Source: Pseudomonadales bacterium
GTDB taxonomy: Bacteria; Pseudomonadota; Gammaproteobacteria; Pseudomonadales; Azotimanducaceae
Assembly (NCBI GenBank): GCA_028281005.1
Contig: JANQKS010000132.1
Coordinates: 1 to 64,000 of the forward strand
DNA length: 64,000 nucleotides
Reading direction: 5' to 3'
Shown here: positions 17,282-26,045 of the stretch, piece by piece
Layout: the number at the start of each line of letters is the position of its first letter
Position numbering within the stretch: position 1 is the stretch's first letter
Position numbers and translations under genes: made by a program
Notes under the pieces: model-generated
Database searches by the model: none
Told to the model about the DNA's origin: nothing
What the model saw: the letters and a program-made list of their open reading frames with translations, nothing else

Positions 17282-18075
17282 GTTGGGCTGCCTTGTGTGC
17301 TCCCCTGTATGTTGCCTGGATCTGGCGTGGCAGCAGGTTGTGGATCAGCGCCGGTACTGGGCGTAGCAGCAGGCGTTGCGGCGGGCGCGGCTGTGGGTGA
17401 AGTGCCGCCATCGCTGCCGGCCGGCGGTGGGGGCATTAACGGTTTGCCGGCGGCAATCCACTGTTGCACTACCGGTTCTCGCGCAAAGTTGATGCTGAAG
17501 AACGCCATTGCGTCTCGACAGGCGGCCATGGCGGCAGCCTGAAGCCCGTTGGATTTGGAGCCGTAGTTGTTTTTACTGGCTTTGCCGTAGGCCGGTAGTT
17601 TCCATTGGCCTACTTTGGTGCCGGCGCGGTCGTACAACATGAAGTCATAACGTATCCAGACTTCGTAGTAGTCCGAGCGGGTTTGGCTCGGGAGCGCAAA
17701 TTGCACTTCCGCAATACTGGGTTTGAGCACGCCGTCGAGCGGGGCATCCGCCGCCAAACCGTCGACAAAGCGGTAGTTCTGAAATACACCGGTGGCGAGG
17801 TTGGCGAACAATTCGCGCTGGGATGGCCCCAGGGAGACCTCCCAAGAGCCTTTTTTCTCAACCGTTTCTTTGTGGCTAAAAGTCGTCAGCGTGTCGTCCA
17901 GGTGGATGCCTAAATTGACCGGCGATTTGGCGATCAAAGGCACTGGGAAAGACCCCTGCAACTCCAGTCGTTGTGTGCCGGTGGCGCAGGCGCCGAGCAG
18001 CAGCACGCACGTCATGAAACAGATGCGGTTTAGGCTAGGTGATCGATTGAAGTGTGTGTCTGCCAAGAGCTTCAT
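17278..18075 (-). CDS. Lipoprotein with Pro/Ala/Thr-rich tail
   Basis: A 265-aa lipoprotein: residues 15-30 are hydrophobic and end in the lipobox LLGAC. The mature domain (about 35-215) contains HLDDTLTTFSHKE, WEVSLGPSQRELF and QTRSDYYEVWIRYDFMLYD. The same succession of segments occurs in uncharacterised gammaproteobacterial lipoproteins that I recall only as hypothetical. The last 50 residues are low-complexity (Pro, Ala, Thr, Gly) and presumably flexible. It starts in an ATGA overlap with the second VWA gene and ends in another with the last lipoprotein gene, so it belongs to the operon. Confidence 0.72.
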   Translation of the reverse strand: MKLLADTHFNRSPSLNRICFMTCVLLLGACATGTQRLELQGSFPVPLIAKSPVNLGIHLDDTLTTFSHKETVEKKGSWEVSLGPSQRELFANLATGVFQNYRFVDGLAADAPLDGVLKPSIAEVQFALPSQTRSDYYEVWIRYDFMLYDRAGTKVGQWKLPAYGKASKNNYGSKSNGLQAAAMAACRDAMAFFSINFAREPVVQQWIAAGKPLMPPPPAGSDGGTSPTAAPAATPAATPSTGADPQPAATPDPGNIQGSTQGSPT

Positions 18076-19058
18076 TGGTATTCGGCTAATCCTACAAATG
18101 TGCCATCGTTGCGGTACGCCAGTTCGCGCATCAGCGCTGCAAATCGATAAACCCGCGCGTTAGGGCGGTCGAGGTATACCGGAAAACCGACGGCGTGGAT
18201 GCGCACTCTGCGCCGGCCGCTTTCGTCCGCAAGATTGACCCGATCCACCGCCTCAACCACATCTTCGATAGATTCTCCGGTGTAGTCGTCACCGAACACG
18301 TAAATGCTGATGCGCTTGTCTGGATCATAGTATGTGTTGATTGCGGTTGTAATCCCCTCCACCGGTGAAGAGTTGGAGAACGGTGCCCAGCCGCGCAGCG
18401 TGGTGATGATGGAATTGCGCAACGCCGGAGTATCTTCGATCCACTGACCGGCGTAGCGGGCAAACATGTAGTCCCCCATGTCATTCATCACTTGGATGCC
18501 TTTTACCCGGGGATAAATCGACAAGGTTTCGCTGACTTTACGCACCACTTGAGGCCAAGCCACGCTTTGCATGGAGCCGGACGTGTCTATAACAAAAATG
18601 ATGTACTCAGAGTCCACGGTGATACCGCCGACGAGTCCGGAGCTGCGTTTGAAGTCGAGTCCCAATAAGCGCTGCATCTCGTCGGTTAACGACTGTTTGG
18701 CGGCGGCCAGCTTGCGCGATTCTATGGAGACTTCTTGTTGGGCTTCGGAGAGATTGTCGAATTGTCCGAGGATTTGTTCGAGTTCCCGTTGCAGGGCGGC
18801 CAGTTCTGTGAGCTTGGTGGTGAGATCACCCTCCGCGTCGTTCAACTGGCGCCGCAGTTCGGTAATTTTGCCGCGTATCTCGAACAAGGCTTGTTCACGG
18901 TCTGCCACTTGACCCTGCAGGTTAATGGCACTTTTCTCAAGCAGAATAGGCTCCACCGTTTTGGTGATCATCAGCAACAAAATAATCGCGCCGAACCCAC
19001 AACAGATGACGTCGAGAAAAGACACGCTAAATTCTTCGACCACACGACGCGAGCGCAT
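18072..19058 (-). CDS. VWA-domain protein with ExbD-like TM anchor (paralogue 2)
   Basis: A 328-aa membrane-anchored von Willebrand factor A protein. Residues 11-31 (SVSFLDVICCGFGAIILLLMI) form one TM helix with Asp16 near its start, like the ion-carrying Asp of ExbD/TolR/MotB helices. Residues about 45-130 are a heptad-rich coiled coil. The VWA domain follows with an intact MIDAS motif DTSGS (158-162) and the strand IYVFGDDYTG. The start at 19058 overlaps the stop of the first VWA gene (TAATG). An upstream ATG at 19118 would add 20 residues encoded inside that gene and is rejected. Orientation should place the VWA domain in the periplasm. Confidence 0.82.
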   Translation of the reverse strand: MRSRRVVEEFSVSFLDVICCGFGAIILLLMITKTVEPILLEKSAINLQGQVADREQALFEIRGKITELRRQLNDAEGDLTTKLTELAALQRELEQILGQFDNLSEAQQEVSIESRKLAAAKQSLTDEMQRLLGLDFKRSSGLVGGITVDSEYIIFVIDTSGSMQSVAWPQVVRKVSETLSIYPRVKGIQVMNDMGDYMFARYAGQWIEDTPALRNSIITTLRGWAPFSNSSPVEGITTAINTYYDPDKRISIYVFGDDYTGESIEDVVEAVDRVNLADESGRRRVRIHAVGFPVYLDRPNARVYRFAALMRELAYRNDGTFVGLAEYQ

Positions 19059-20146
19059 TAGGGCCAATCCCAGGAGGGTGAAATAAACGCGCCGCCGGTG
19101 ACGCGGGCGACATTCCAATACGCGGCTGACGCCATCGGGTCACCTTCCATGGGGAACATGATGACGTTGATGGGTATTTGTTTGGGTAAACGGTTAACCG
19201 CGTCGCCAAATAGATCCAAACGTCGTTTGCCGGTCACGGTAGCGCCGCGGGGAGGGTTTTCGCCCTGAGTCGGCAAACCGTCGGTGATCAGGTATACGTT
19301 GTCGGGGATGGGGGAGAGTTCGCGCACCTCCAACACCAGCTTGGCCAGGCTTGAACCGCCGCTGGGAACGATAGTACGTAGTTCTTCGACTGCCCCGTTG
19401 AGTGCCTGGCCATCGTGCATCGGCACCCAGTCCATGTCGGATTCGTCGACCAAAGACTTGGTTTCTTCGGCAAATGTGTAGAGTTGGAATTCCGCGTCCA
19501 ACGGTAGTTGGGCGGCCAACCATTCCACGGTGCGCACCGCACGCTGCCACTTCGGGGCATTGCGTTGGCGCTCTTCGGACATGTTGCGGCGCCGCAGGAC
19601 GTTTACAATGGTGTCGTCTAACATGCTGGCGGACGTATCCACGGCAATCACAATGTTGCGCCCGCCTACCTTCAAACCAGTAAGGTATTGGCGGTCGCCT
19701 TCACCCTCGAAGGCGCGCACCTGAGCGCCATCGTTGGCGGCTTTAAGGGCGAGCAGTCGATTCACTTCGTCTTCGCGACTTTCAATGTCGGCGGTGAGCG
19801 CTTTTAAACTCTCGGTTTTGGCTATCGATGACTCTTCTAGTTCTTCGAGTCTCGATTGTTGGGTCTCGATGGTGGACTGGGTAGTGGCTAGGTTTTCATC
19901 AGACTGCTCGACCCGGGCGTTGATGTCGTCCATGGTTTCAATCAACTCGAACAGGTTTTTTTCACCTTGCTGTACTTGGTAGTCCAGCATGCGAATTTCA
20001 GCGAGCAAGTCGTCGTTGACCACTTCCTGGTCTTCCTGGGTGTCGTGGTTAATGATGAGAAATATGAGCACCACCGCGCCGAAGCCGCAGGACATCACAT
20101 CCAGGAAAGAAAGCGAAAACACACTGAGTCTGCGCCGCTGTACCAC
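19058..20146 (-). CDS. VWA-domain protein with ExbD-like TM anchor (paralogue 1)
   Basis: A 362-aa paralogue of its downstream neighbour. Basic residues RRR precede a single TM helix, SLSFLDVMSCGFGAVVLIFLI, again with Asp16. A long coiled coil (about 40-135) leads to the VWA domain with MIDAS DTSAS (170-174) and the second metal-site loop ITDGLPT. GTG start with GGAG nine bases upstream. In VWA proteins the MIDAS binds a divalent cation and often a ligand carboxylate. Here the fusion to an ExbD-like helix, with an ExbB-like gene two genes upstream, suggests a stator or force-transmission role rather than a free adhesin. Confidence 0.84.
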   Translation of the reverse strand: MVQRRRLSVFSLSFLDVMSCGFGAVVLIFLIINHDTQEDQEVVNDDLLAEIRMLDYQVQQGEKNLFELIETMDDINARVEQSDENLATTQSTIETQQSRLEELEESSIAKTESLKALTADIESREDEVNRLLALKAANDGAQVRAFEGEGDRQYLTGLKVGGRNIVIAVDTSASMLDDTIVNVLRRRNMSEERQRNAPKWQRAVRTVEWLAAQLPLDAEFQLYTFAEETKSLVDESDMDWVPMHDGQALNGAVEELRTIVPSGGSSLAKLVLEVRELSPIPDNVYLITDGLPTQGENPPRGATVTGKRRLDLFGDAVNRLPKQIPINVIMFPMEGDPMASAAYWNVARVTGGAFISPSWDWP

Positions 20147-20152
20147 CGTGTA

Positions 20153-21292
20153 TTACTCCAGCCGTATTGCGGTATAGGCCTGATCACCCACGCGAACAAC
20201 CTCGCCCAATTGCAAAGTTTGCGGTACATGCCCGTTAAAGCGTGCATCGGTGAGGGGGTACGCGATGTGCTCGCACAGCAAATGGGTGGCGTTGGCCAGG
20301 GTGGGTTGCGGCGCGGCTGTATCGGTGTTGGCCACGGCGATGTCGGCACTGACGATGCGTCGCACATCGGTGGGGATGAAACCTCGCGCCAGCGTGCTGC
20401 AGTTGCGGGCCATGTCGTCGGCACTACAGGTTTCGATATAGTTAACACGTTCTGCCAGCAGCGCTTGCAGGCCGGCGACACTGGCAGCCCTAGGGCTTAA
20501 CACCAAGCGCTGAATGTGATCCAGGTCTATGCTCGCCAGGCGTTGACGCAGCTTGTCCTTAAGCAAGCTTGCGCTGACTTCGATGTCACGACTGGCTTCT
20601 CCATTGCTGACGTTCACGCGTCGGTCGACAATGCCAATTTCGGTCAACCAGCGATTAACCTGATCGTACAGTTGTTGTTCGGTATTGCCGGCATGCAGAG
20701 GGTCAAAGCGGGTTTTCTGCACAAATTCGTCGGCGATGACGTTCATCCAGCCGTCAACGATGCTGGCTGTACCCAGGCCGTCCAATCCAATGGTCTGGGT
20801 ACTGTCGCGATGGTCGGCGGCGACCGCAATGTGGGTGAGCGTCATACGATGCAGCTCGATATCGAGGACGTGAAAATCGCCGGTGGCGGGCACCGACAAA
20901 GACTGAGCCAGCGCGGCATCGATGAACCCGGCAATTTTGAGCCCGGCCTCCTGGGCGATCCCCAACAACAAACCCAGCTGCTGGTTCGTGAGATGGCCGC
21001 CGACGCACAAGCCAATGGGTTCGTTGGGCAAACCCATGTGGATGAGGTGATGGTAGATCAGATCGGCGTGGTTTTTTGCAGGCCGCAGATCACCCGCGAT
21101 GGGGTCAGGGGATAAGCTATAAAGATAACGATTGTTGAACTGCTGCGGATGCGAGCGTGAGTGGGCCAGCGCGGCTTCACCAAAGCTTAGCTGGCCGGGG
21201 GCAATGGAGGCGCCCACCCCCTGTTGCAGGACCCGGTCACCTTGTTCGTCCCAGGCGGTCATCTGCCAATCGTTGAGTTCCAAAAACAACAT
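20153..21292 (-). CDS. Degenerate Hsp70/actin-fold protein
   Basis: A 379-aa protein without signal peptide or TM helices, so probably cytoplasmic. The layout recalls Hsp70/FtsA-type ATPases. A first strand LFLELNDWQMTAWDEQG stands where the phosphate-1 loop would be. FHVLDIELHRMTLTHIAV fits the phosphate-2 strand pair, and RLVLSPRAASVAGLQALL the adenosine-loop helix. None of the canonical Gly-rich nucleotide loops is intact, so nucleotide binding is doubtful. It sits six bases before VWA-1 and three after the ExbB-like gene. It may be the cytoplasmic component of the envelope complex. The family call is tentative and needs profile or structure comparison. Confidence 0.55.
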   Translation of the reverse strand: MLFLELNDWQMTAWDEQGDRVLQQGVGASIAPGQLSFGEAALAHSRSHPQQFNNRYLYSLSPDPIAGDLRPAKNHADLIYHHLIHMGLPNEPIGLCVGGHLTNQQLGLLLGIAQEAGLKIAGFIDAALAQSLSVPATGDFHVLDIELHRMTLTHIAVAADHRDSTQTIGLDGLGTASIVDGWMNVIADEFVQKTRFDPLHAGNTEQQLYDQVNRWLTEIGIVDRRVNVSNGEASRDIEVSASLLKDKLRQRLASIDLDHIQRLVLSPRAASVAGLQALLAERVNYIETCSADDMARNCSTLARGFIPTDVRRIVSADIAVANTDTAAPQPTLANATHLLCEHIAYPLTDARFNGHVPQTLQLGEVVRVGDQAYTAIRLE

Positions 21293-21295
21293 GGT

Positions 21296-22096
21296 TTAGC
21301 TGCGCACCTGTAAGTGTCGGAGCAGGCGTTGGTCACAGTAATTATGGGTGTCAAGCACCAGGCGTTCCTGGATCAGCTGTAGCTGGTGCATGAGGAACAT
21401 CAGCACAATACTGATGACCAAGGCGATAAAGGTTGAGTTGAACGCTACACCGAGGCTGGTGGTAACGCCGGCAATATCGCCCTCAACCGCGCGGTACGCT
21501 TGGCCCAACGCTTCGCCGATGCCGCGTACGGTACCGATGAAGCCAATGGATGGAATAGCCCAGGCGATGTAGCGCACCATTGAAAGCTCACTGTCCAGCC
21601 GATCTGACTCTGAGTCGCACACGGATTTCACCGCTTCGGAAACGTCCTGCACATTGCGCGTGGAAGAAAAACGATGCAGCGCGGCCAGCAACGTGCGCGG
21701 CAGCAGTGATTCGCGGGCATCGTCGGGTAATGCTTGCAGCGAGCGAGTAAATTCGCGGGTGTCCTCCGGCAGGATGCTCATGCCTTCGCTTATTTGAATG
21801 AAGTCTTCATTTAGCAAACGACGCTCACCCATGGCGGCGCGGGTTTTTAAGCCCATGATGGCAATGGCCCAAAACATCAGGATGAAACAAGACTCTTGTT
21901 CATAGTCCCGCAAAACGACGTACAGGGAGCGGTCTTGCACAAAGGGTTCACCGCTGGCGGCCAGCTCCGCTTGTTGCTGCAGAATGGCATCCGCATTAGG
22001 TCGAATCAGAGTGACATATACCAGGTGGACTAAGATGATGCTAATCATCAGCGCGCTGATTTGATAAATGAGTTCAAAAGGCAGTTGTTTTTTCAT
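21296..22096 (-). CDS. MotA/TolQ/ExbB-family proton-channel subunit
   Basis: A 266-aa inner-membrane protein with three hydrophobic segments (about 10-32, 72-90 and a long C-terminal hairpin 180-245). The family core is clear: IPSIGFIGTVRGIGEALG in the first pore helix and TTSLGVAFNSTFIALVISI in the second, equivalent to PLLGLLGTV and the Thr/Gly-rich helix of ExbB/TolQ. A soluble cytoplasmic loop of about 90 residues lies between helices 1-2 and the pore pair. Normally such a subunit pairs with ExbD/TolR. Here the only candidates are the two VWA proteins. A second, ordinary ExbB-ExbD pair exists at 58.9-59.9 kb, so this is a separate system. Confidence 0.86.
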   Translation of the reverse strand: MKKQLPFELIYQISALMISIILVHLVYVTLIRPNADAILQQQAELAASGEPFVQDRSLYVVLRDYEQESCFILMFWAIAIMGLKTRAAMGERRLLNEDFIQISEGMSILPEDTREFTRSLQALPDDARESLLPRTLLAALHRFSSTRNVQDVSEAVKSVCDSESDRLDSELSMVRYIAWAIPSIGFIGTVRGIGEALGQAYRAVEGDIAGVTTSLGVAFNSTFIALVISIVLMFLMHQLQLIQERLVLDTHNYCDQRLLRHLQVRS

Positions 22097-22114
22097 GGGT
22101 AAGCAATCAGGGCG

Positions 22115-22363
22115 CTAAATGTCTACGGGGAATGAGACCGCAAAATCTTCGGAAATTTCCTCGCTGGGCCGAAATATCTCTTGGTTAGAATCGCGTGTAT
22201 CTTTCCCTTTGGCCTGCTTGTCACCAGCTGTGGTGTCTTTGTCCTCTTTCGCCGGCTGAGCGTCCGTAGACGTTTGGCTGCCCTGTTCTGCGGCGTATAG
22301 CTGCGGAGTGCCGCAAAACAAGGCAGCACACAAGATGTATTTAGCCATGGTGACGGGGTTCAT
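22115..22363 (-). CDS. Small secreted acidic protein of the VWA/ExbB cluster
   Basis: An 82-aa protein: signal peptide (KYILCAALFCGTPQLYA) followed by about 30 hydrophilic residues rich in Asp, Lys and Thr and a distinct C-terminus RPSEEISEDFAVSFPVDI. Small proteins with nearly the same C-terminal ending recur in gammaproteobacteria, to my recollection, suggesting the tail is the functional docking part. GAGGAAAC lies just upstream of the ATG. It is 18 bp before the ExbB-like gene and 41 bp after the PEGA/FGE-like gene, inside the operon. It could be a periplasmic regulator or partner peptide. Confidence 0.72.
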   Translation of the reverse strand: MNPVTMAKYILCAALFCGTPQLYAAEQGSQTSTDAQPAKEDKDTTAGDKQAKGKDTRDSNQEIFRPSEEISEDFAVSFPVDI

Positions 22364-22404
22364 GGTGTTTCCTCAATTTAACTGTTCCTAGGTGCTTGCT
22401 GTGC

Positions 22405-24507
22405 TCACTCAGCATAACGTGCGATGCGAAAACCGACGTCCTGGCGGCCTTGGACGCCATAGTCGCGGAAAGAGTAACGCAGTTCGGTAATGGTGCCGTG
22501 CATCCAACTGGAACCGCGCATGACATGGTATTCCCCGCTGGCCGGCCCCGTAGGGTCGCTGACCGGATCTTTGCCGGGGATTTCGTAGAAGTCATGCATC
22601 CACTCGGCGACGTTGCCGCCCATATCGTAGAGCCCCCGAACGTTGGGTTTAAACGTGCCGATGGGTGCGGCCGCGGTATGATTGTCGTTGTAGCCAAATA
22701 TAATACGGCCGACCAAGGCAGAGGCGGAGCGGTCGGCATAGTTACCGTGACGATCCGGCGGCGGCAGGTTGGGACCCCACGGGAAGCGCAGCTGATTGGC
22801 AACGCCGGTGATGTTTGGATCAGGCTGCAGCGGCGTGCGCGCAGCCCACGCCCATTCGGCTTCCATGGGTAAGCGATAGCCGGTGGCGCTTGGATTGCTG
22901 CTCACCACTTTGCCAAATTCTATGTTGTAAAAACGCGGTAAGCCTTCCGCGTCGGATAACCAATTGCAATACGCGGCGGCTTCGTGCCAGCCCACGGAGG
23001 TTGCCGGCATATCGTCTTCGTTGAGGTTTTGCTCAACAAACTTGCCGGAGTCATGACCAGAGGCAAACTGACGAAACTGTGCGTTGGTCACTTCGTGGGT
23101 GCTGAGGTAAAACAAGCGGCTCATGTTGACCTCGCGCAGGGTCTCGTTGGCGCGTCGGCCAGGCTCACGGCGGGATGCGCCCATGGTGAACGCAAATGGT
23201 TTGAACAACTTGAGGTTTTGCCCGGCCGCGGTGGTGATGTTGGGTTTCATGGCCCGCAAGCGCGCCTCTTCCAAGGTCAGCAGTTTTACCTTGATTTCCT
23301 GAGTGAGCCCCACCTTTGGCGTAATGCTCTGTGTGTAACCCGCGTATCCCGGCAGGCTGATGGCAATCTCGTGCGCGCGGATGGGTAAGTCCAGGGATTG
23401 GTTGGCGTCGCCGCGCAGCTCGCCGTTGACGCGCAGTTGTGCACCTTCCGGCTGGGTGCGGACCACAACCGTCCCGCGCTGCATGGTCAAGTTGGCGTGT
23501 AGATCGGTGACTTCACCGCGTTCCAGTGTGCGTGTGCGTGTGAATGTTTTATAACCGCTGAGGATAAGCTGGACGTTATGTGCTTGACCGGACTTAAGGT
23601 CCAATTGCAGTGGTGTCTGGCCCATGAATCGACCGTTCACCGTGACCCCGGCGCCAGCCGGAGTGCTGGTCACCAGCATCTGTGCGTCCGCCTGCACCAA
23701 TGTGACTGGGTCGAGTGTCACCGCTTCGCCGGCTTGGGCAAAGATGCGTTGGCGATGCATTTTATAGCCGTCTAACTGCAGGGCAATTTCCCGTTCTCCG
23801 GCCAAAGCCTGCAGTACCGCGGGGGTAGTTAAGCCGGAGTTTTCATTGTCCAAAAGGATGGTCGCCCCGGCGGGCTCTGTGGTGACCGATACATCAGACC
23901 AATTGGGTTCCAGGGCCACCTCTAGCGGCTGCTTAATTTGCTTACCTTCGATGGTGACAATGCTGGAACTCGGCAGGTAGCGAGGATGCGACACTTCGAT
24001 CTCGTGTTCACCCGCGGGCAGTTCAATACGCTGCGGCTGGGCAACAGCAATGCCATCGACGCGAACTTCTGCGTCGCTGGGTGTTAACGACAACAGTAGA
24101 AAGCCGGGTAGGGGCGTGAAGGCAAAATCGATACGCTGATTGCGTTCGCTGCCGACGCTAAAAGTCTGTCGTAGGGGTTCATGCAAGGCGGTGCTGGCGG
24201 ATATTTGGTACTCACCTTCACGCAGCAGGTAAACGCCGCCGAGTTCAAAAGACACACCGCCGCTGATGTCGACGCGTTCAGCCGCGGGTGTTAATCCAAT
24301 CTGCACACTTTTAGAGGTGAACAGAAACCACAACACAAACAACACCAACGCGACTGCGGTACCCAGCAGCAAGTGCCATGGGCGAATTTTAAGGCCGGTT
24401 TCCGCCGCATCGCTGGGGACAAAACGTGCGGCTTCAATATTTAAGCCATTGTCACGGGGTGAAATAATATCCGCGTCCGCGCTGGCATTCGGCTTGTCGC
24501 TCACCAT
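22405..24507 (-). CDS. TM - PEGA repeats - FGE-like (sulfatase-modifying-factor fold) protein
   Basis: A 700-aa protein. One TM helix (about 44-63) is followed by some 370 residues of tandem PEGA-type beta-domains (repeated motifs such as STPAGAGVTVNGRFMGQTPL and TEPAGATILLDNENSGLTTP). The last 250 residues are an FGE-sulfatase/SUMF1 domain: STHEVTNAQFRQF, VGWHEAAAYCNWLS, YRLPMEAEWAWAAR, GLYDMGGNVAEW and VGFRIAR. The segment where true formylglycine-generating enzymes carry the catalytic cysteine pair reads GSSWMHGTITELRYSFRD, with no Cys, and no sulfatase gene is near. The domain is thus more likely a binding module. Probably anchored in the inner membrane with a large periplasmic part. Confidence 0.87.
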   Translation of the reverse strand: MVSDKPNASADADIISPRDNGLNIEAARFVPSDAAETGLKIRPWHLLLGTAVALVLFVLWFLFTSKSVQIGLTPAAERVDISGGVSFELGGVYLLREGEYQISASTALHEPLRQTFSVGSERNQRIDFAFTPLPGFLLLSLTPSDAEVRVDGIAVAQPQRIELPAGEHEIEVSHPRYLPSSSIVTIEGKQIKQPLEVALEPNWSDVSVTTEPAGATILLDNENSGLTTPAVLQALAGEREIALQLDGYKMHRQRIFAQAGEAVTLDPVTLVQADAQMLVTSTPAGAGVTVNGRFMGQTPLQLDLKSGQAHNVQLILSGYKTFTRTRTLERGEVTDLHANLTMQRGTVVVRTQPEGAQLRVNGELRGDANQSLDLPIRAHEIAISLPGYAGYTQSITPKVGLTQEIKVKLLTLEEARLRAMKPNITTAAGQNLKLFKPFAFTMGASRREPGRRANETLREVNMSRLFYLSTHEVTNAQFRQFASGHDSGKFVEQNLNEDDMPATSVGWHEAAAYCNWLSDAEGLPRFYNIEFGKVVSSNPSATGYRLPMEAEWAWAARTPLQPDPNITGVANQLRFPWGPNLPPPDRHGNYADRSASALVGRIIFGYNDNHTAAAPIGTFKPNVRGLYDMGGNVAEWMHDFYEIPGKDPVSDPTGPASGEYHVMRGSSWMHGTITELRYSFRDYGVQGRQDVGFRIARYAE

Positions 24508-24515
24508 GATTGGGC

Positions 24516-26045
24516 CTAGTTGCCTGCCTGCAGCTGTTCACGGCAGCTGAGATCCAAGGGGGCAATACCCGGCAGGACATCAACGGACAGATAGATATCT
24601 CGGCAGCCGTTTTGGCTGCCGCGGATGGTATATTGCCCGGGCCGCAGGGACAGAGTTTTCCGCTCGAAATAACCGAGTTCACCCACGTTCGACATGATGA
24701 TGCGTGTGGCGTTATCAGATACCAGTACCACATCCACAGGGTCGCGATATAACACCAGCAATTCTTCGACAGCCTGGGTGAGGGCCTTAAGTTTGGGGCC
24801 GGCCAATTCGAGGTTTTGCGCCTCGTCAAGGATGGCTACGGCGTCAAGATACAGTTTCTGAGACGACAGTTTTTGCGGTTCTCTGCTGATTTTTTCCAGC
24901 AAGTTCTGCGCACGTAAATGCGCGCGCGCGGCGCTGCTGCCGTTGAGCGCAAACTGGATGTTGCCATCCAATTGTAATACCGCGTCAAATGCATCCAGCG
25001 CTTGCTGCCATTGTTCTTGTTGCAACGCCTGCTCTGCTTGGGTTTGCAAGCCTTGGATACGCGCCAAGTCGCTGCGTTCAGCCACTTGTTGTAGTCCACC
25101 CTTGGCAATGTTGTTGTTTGGGTCCAAGTTCAACGCTTTGTTAAAAGCCGCTTTGGCCTGCTCAAAACGGCGACCCTCCAGCGCGCCAAAACCTTGGCTG
25201 ATATACGAGGACAGATCTTCACCCGCTTGGCCGGCGCGGGCGGCGGCGCGTAGTTCGTTTAAGCCGGTGGTTGCAGGGTCCAATTGAGCCACTTCGTCAT
25301 ACACGGCAAGTGCTTGCTTGTAGCGCCCTCCGAGTTCGTGGTTTTTGGCGGTACGCAGTTTACCGATGATGTCCGGCAGCTGTTGGGCACGCGCCAAGGC
25401 AGCTTGGGCATCGCCGTTGTCGGGTTTGATGGTCAGCGCCTGCTGCACAGCGGCGAGGGCTGCCTCGGGGTCTAAGTCGGTGATGCCGGTTAACGCTGCG
25501 GTTAGATGCTGCGTAAACAATTCATCGCCCAAATCTAGGACAGATTCGATGCTCGCCACCGCTTCATTATAAGCCTGTAGGGCTTCGTCGAATTGTTCAC
25601 GCAAAAAGGCAGCGTCGCCGGTTTTGGCCAGTTCCATGGCCTGTGCCAACGCATCAGCGCCCCAAGCGTCAACTTGCATGTTCTCTTCGAGCAAGATTTG
25701 CAGCTCGACAAATTCAGACAGTGCATCCTGCGCCTGGGTGCGGATACGTTGACGTTGAGTTTGCGCAAACGGGGCAAGCTGAGAATCGTTGCCACTCGTT
25801 GCCACCGGAGCTGTTGTTTCGGTAGCAGCTGATGAGGGTGTGGCCACATCTGCCGGGTCGCTGATAGGTACAGTTGGGGTGGGTCGCCAGACGATGGCCA
25901 CGACAATCACGGCGATGACCATGCCTGCCATAACGGCGCTGCGCCAATCCAGCAGCTGGCGCAGGCCGCCGCTAGACTTTTTCTCACCTAAGTGCGACAG
26001 CGGCGCGGTTTGCGCCTGTATGATCTCGTCGTTCGGCTCGCTCAT
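24516..26045 (-). CDS. TM-anchored TPR protein
   Basis: A 509-aa protein. About 35 cytoplasmic residues, one TM helix (about 36-54, SAVMAGMVIAVIVVAIVW), a low-complexity linker, then alpha-helical tetratricopeptide-like repeats (about 120-420; visible units include ALQQEQWQQALDAFDAVLQLD and RRFEQAKAAFNKALNLDP). The final 75 residues form a beta-rich, PEGA-like domain with two cysteines (NGCRDIYL and LSCREQL). It overlaps the previous lipoprotein gene at the ATG and precedes the PEGA/FGE-like gene by 8 bp. A scaffolding role in the periplasm is inferred from TPRs and location. Confidence 0.77.
   Translation of the reverse strand: MSEPNDEIIQAQTAPLSHLGEKKSSGGLRQLLDWRSAVMAGMVIAVIVVAIVWRPTPTVPISDPADVATPSSAATETTAPVATSGNDSQLAPFAQTQRQRIRTQAQDALSEFVELQILLEENMQVDAWGADALAQAMELAKTGDAAFLREQFDEALQAYNEAVASIESVLDLGDELFTQHLTAALTGITDLDPEAALAAVQQALTIKPDNGDAQAALARAQQLPDIIGKLRTAKNHELGGRYKQALAVYDEVAQLDPATTGLNELRAAARAGQAGEDLSSYISQGFGALEGRRFEQAKAAFNKALNLDPNNNIAKGGLQQVAERSDLARIQGLQTQAEQALQQEQWQQALDAFDAVLQLDGNIQFALNGSSAARAHLRAQNLLEKISREPQKLSSQKLYLDAVAILDEAQNLELAGPKLKALTQAVEELLVLYRDPVDVVLVSDNATRIIMSNVGELGYFERKTLSLRPGQYTIRGSQNGCRDIYLSVDVLPGIAPLDLSCREQLQAGN

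Noticed and set aside
22341-22802. 153-codon frame overlapping the FGE-like 3' end
   Set aside because: Lies almost wholly within the PEGA/FGE-like gene in another frame, with no protein-like features.
22405-24507. Sulfatase-maturing enzyme
   Set aside because: The catalytic cysteines are missing and no sulfatase gene is nearby.
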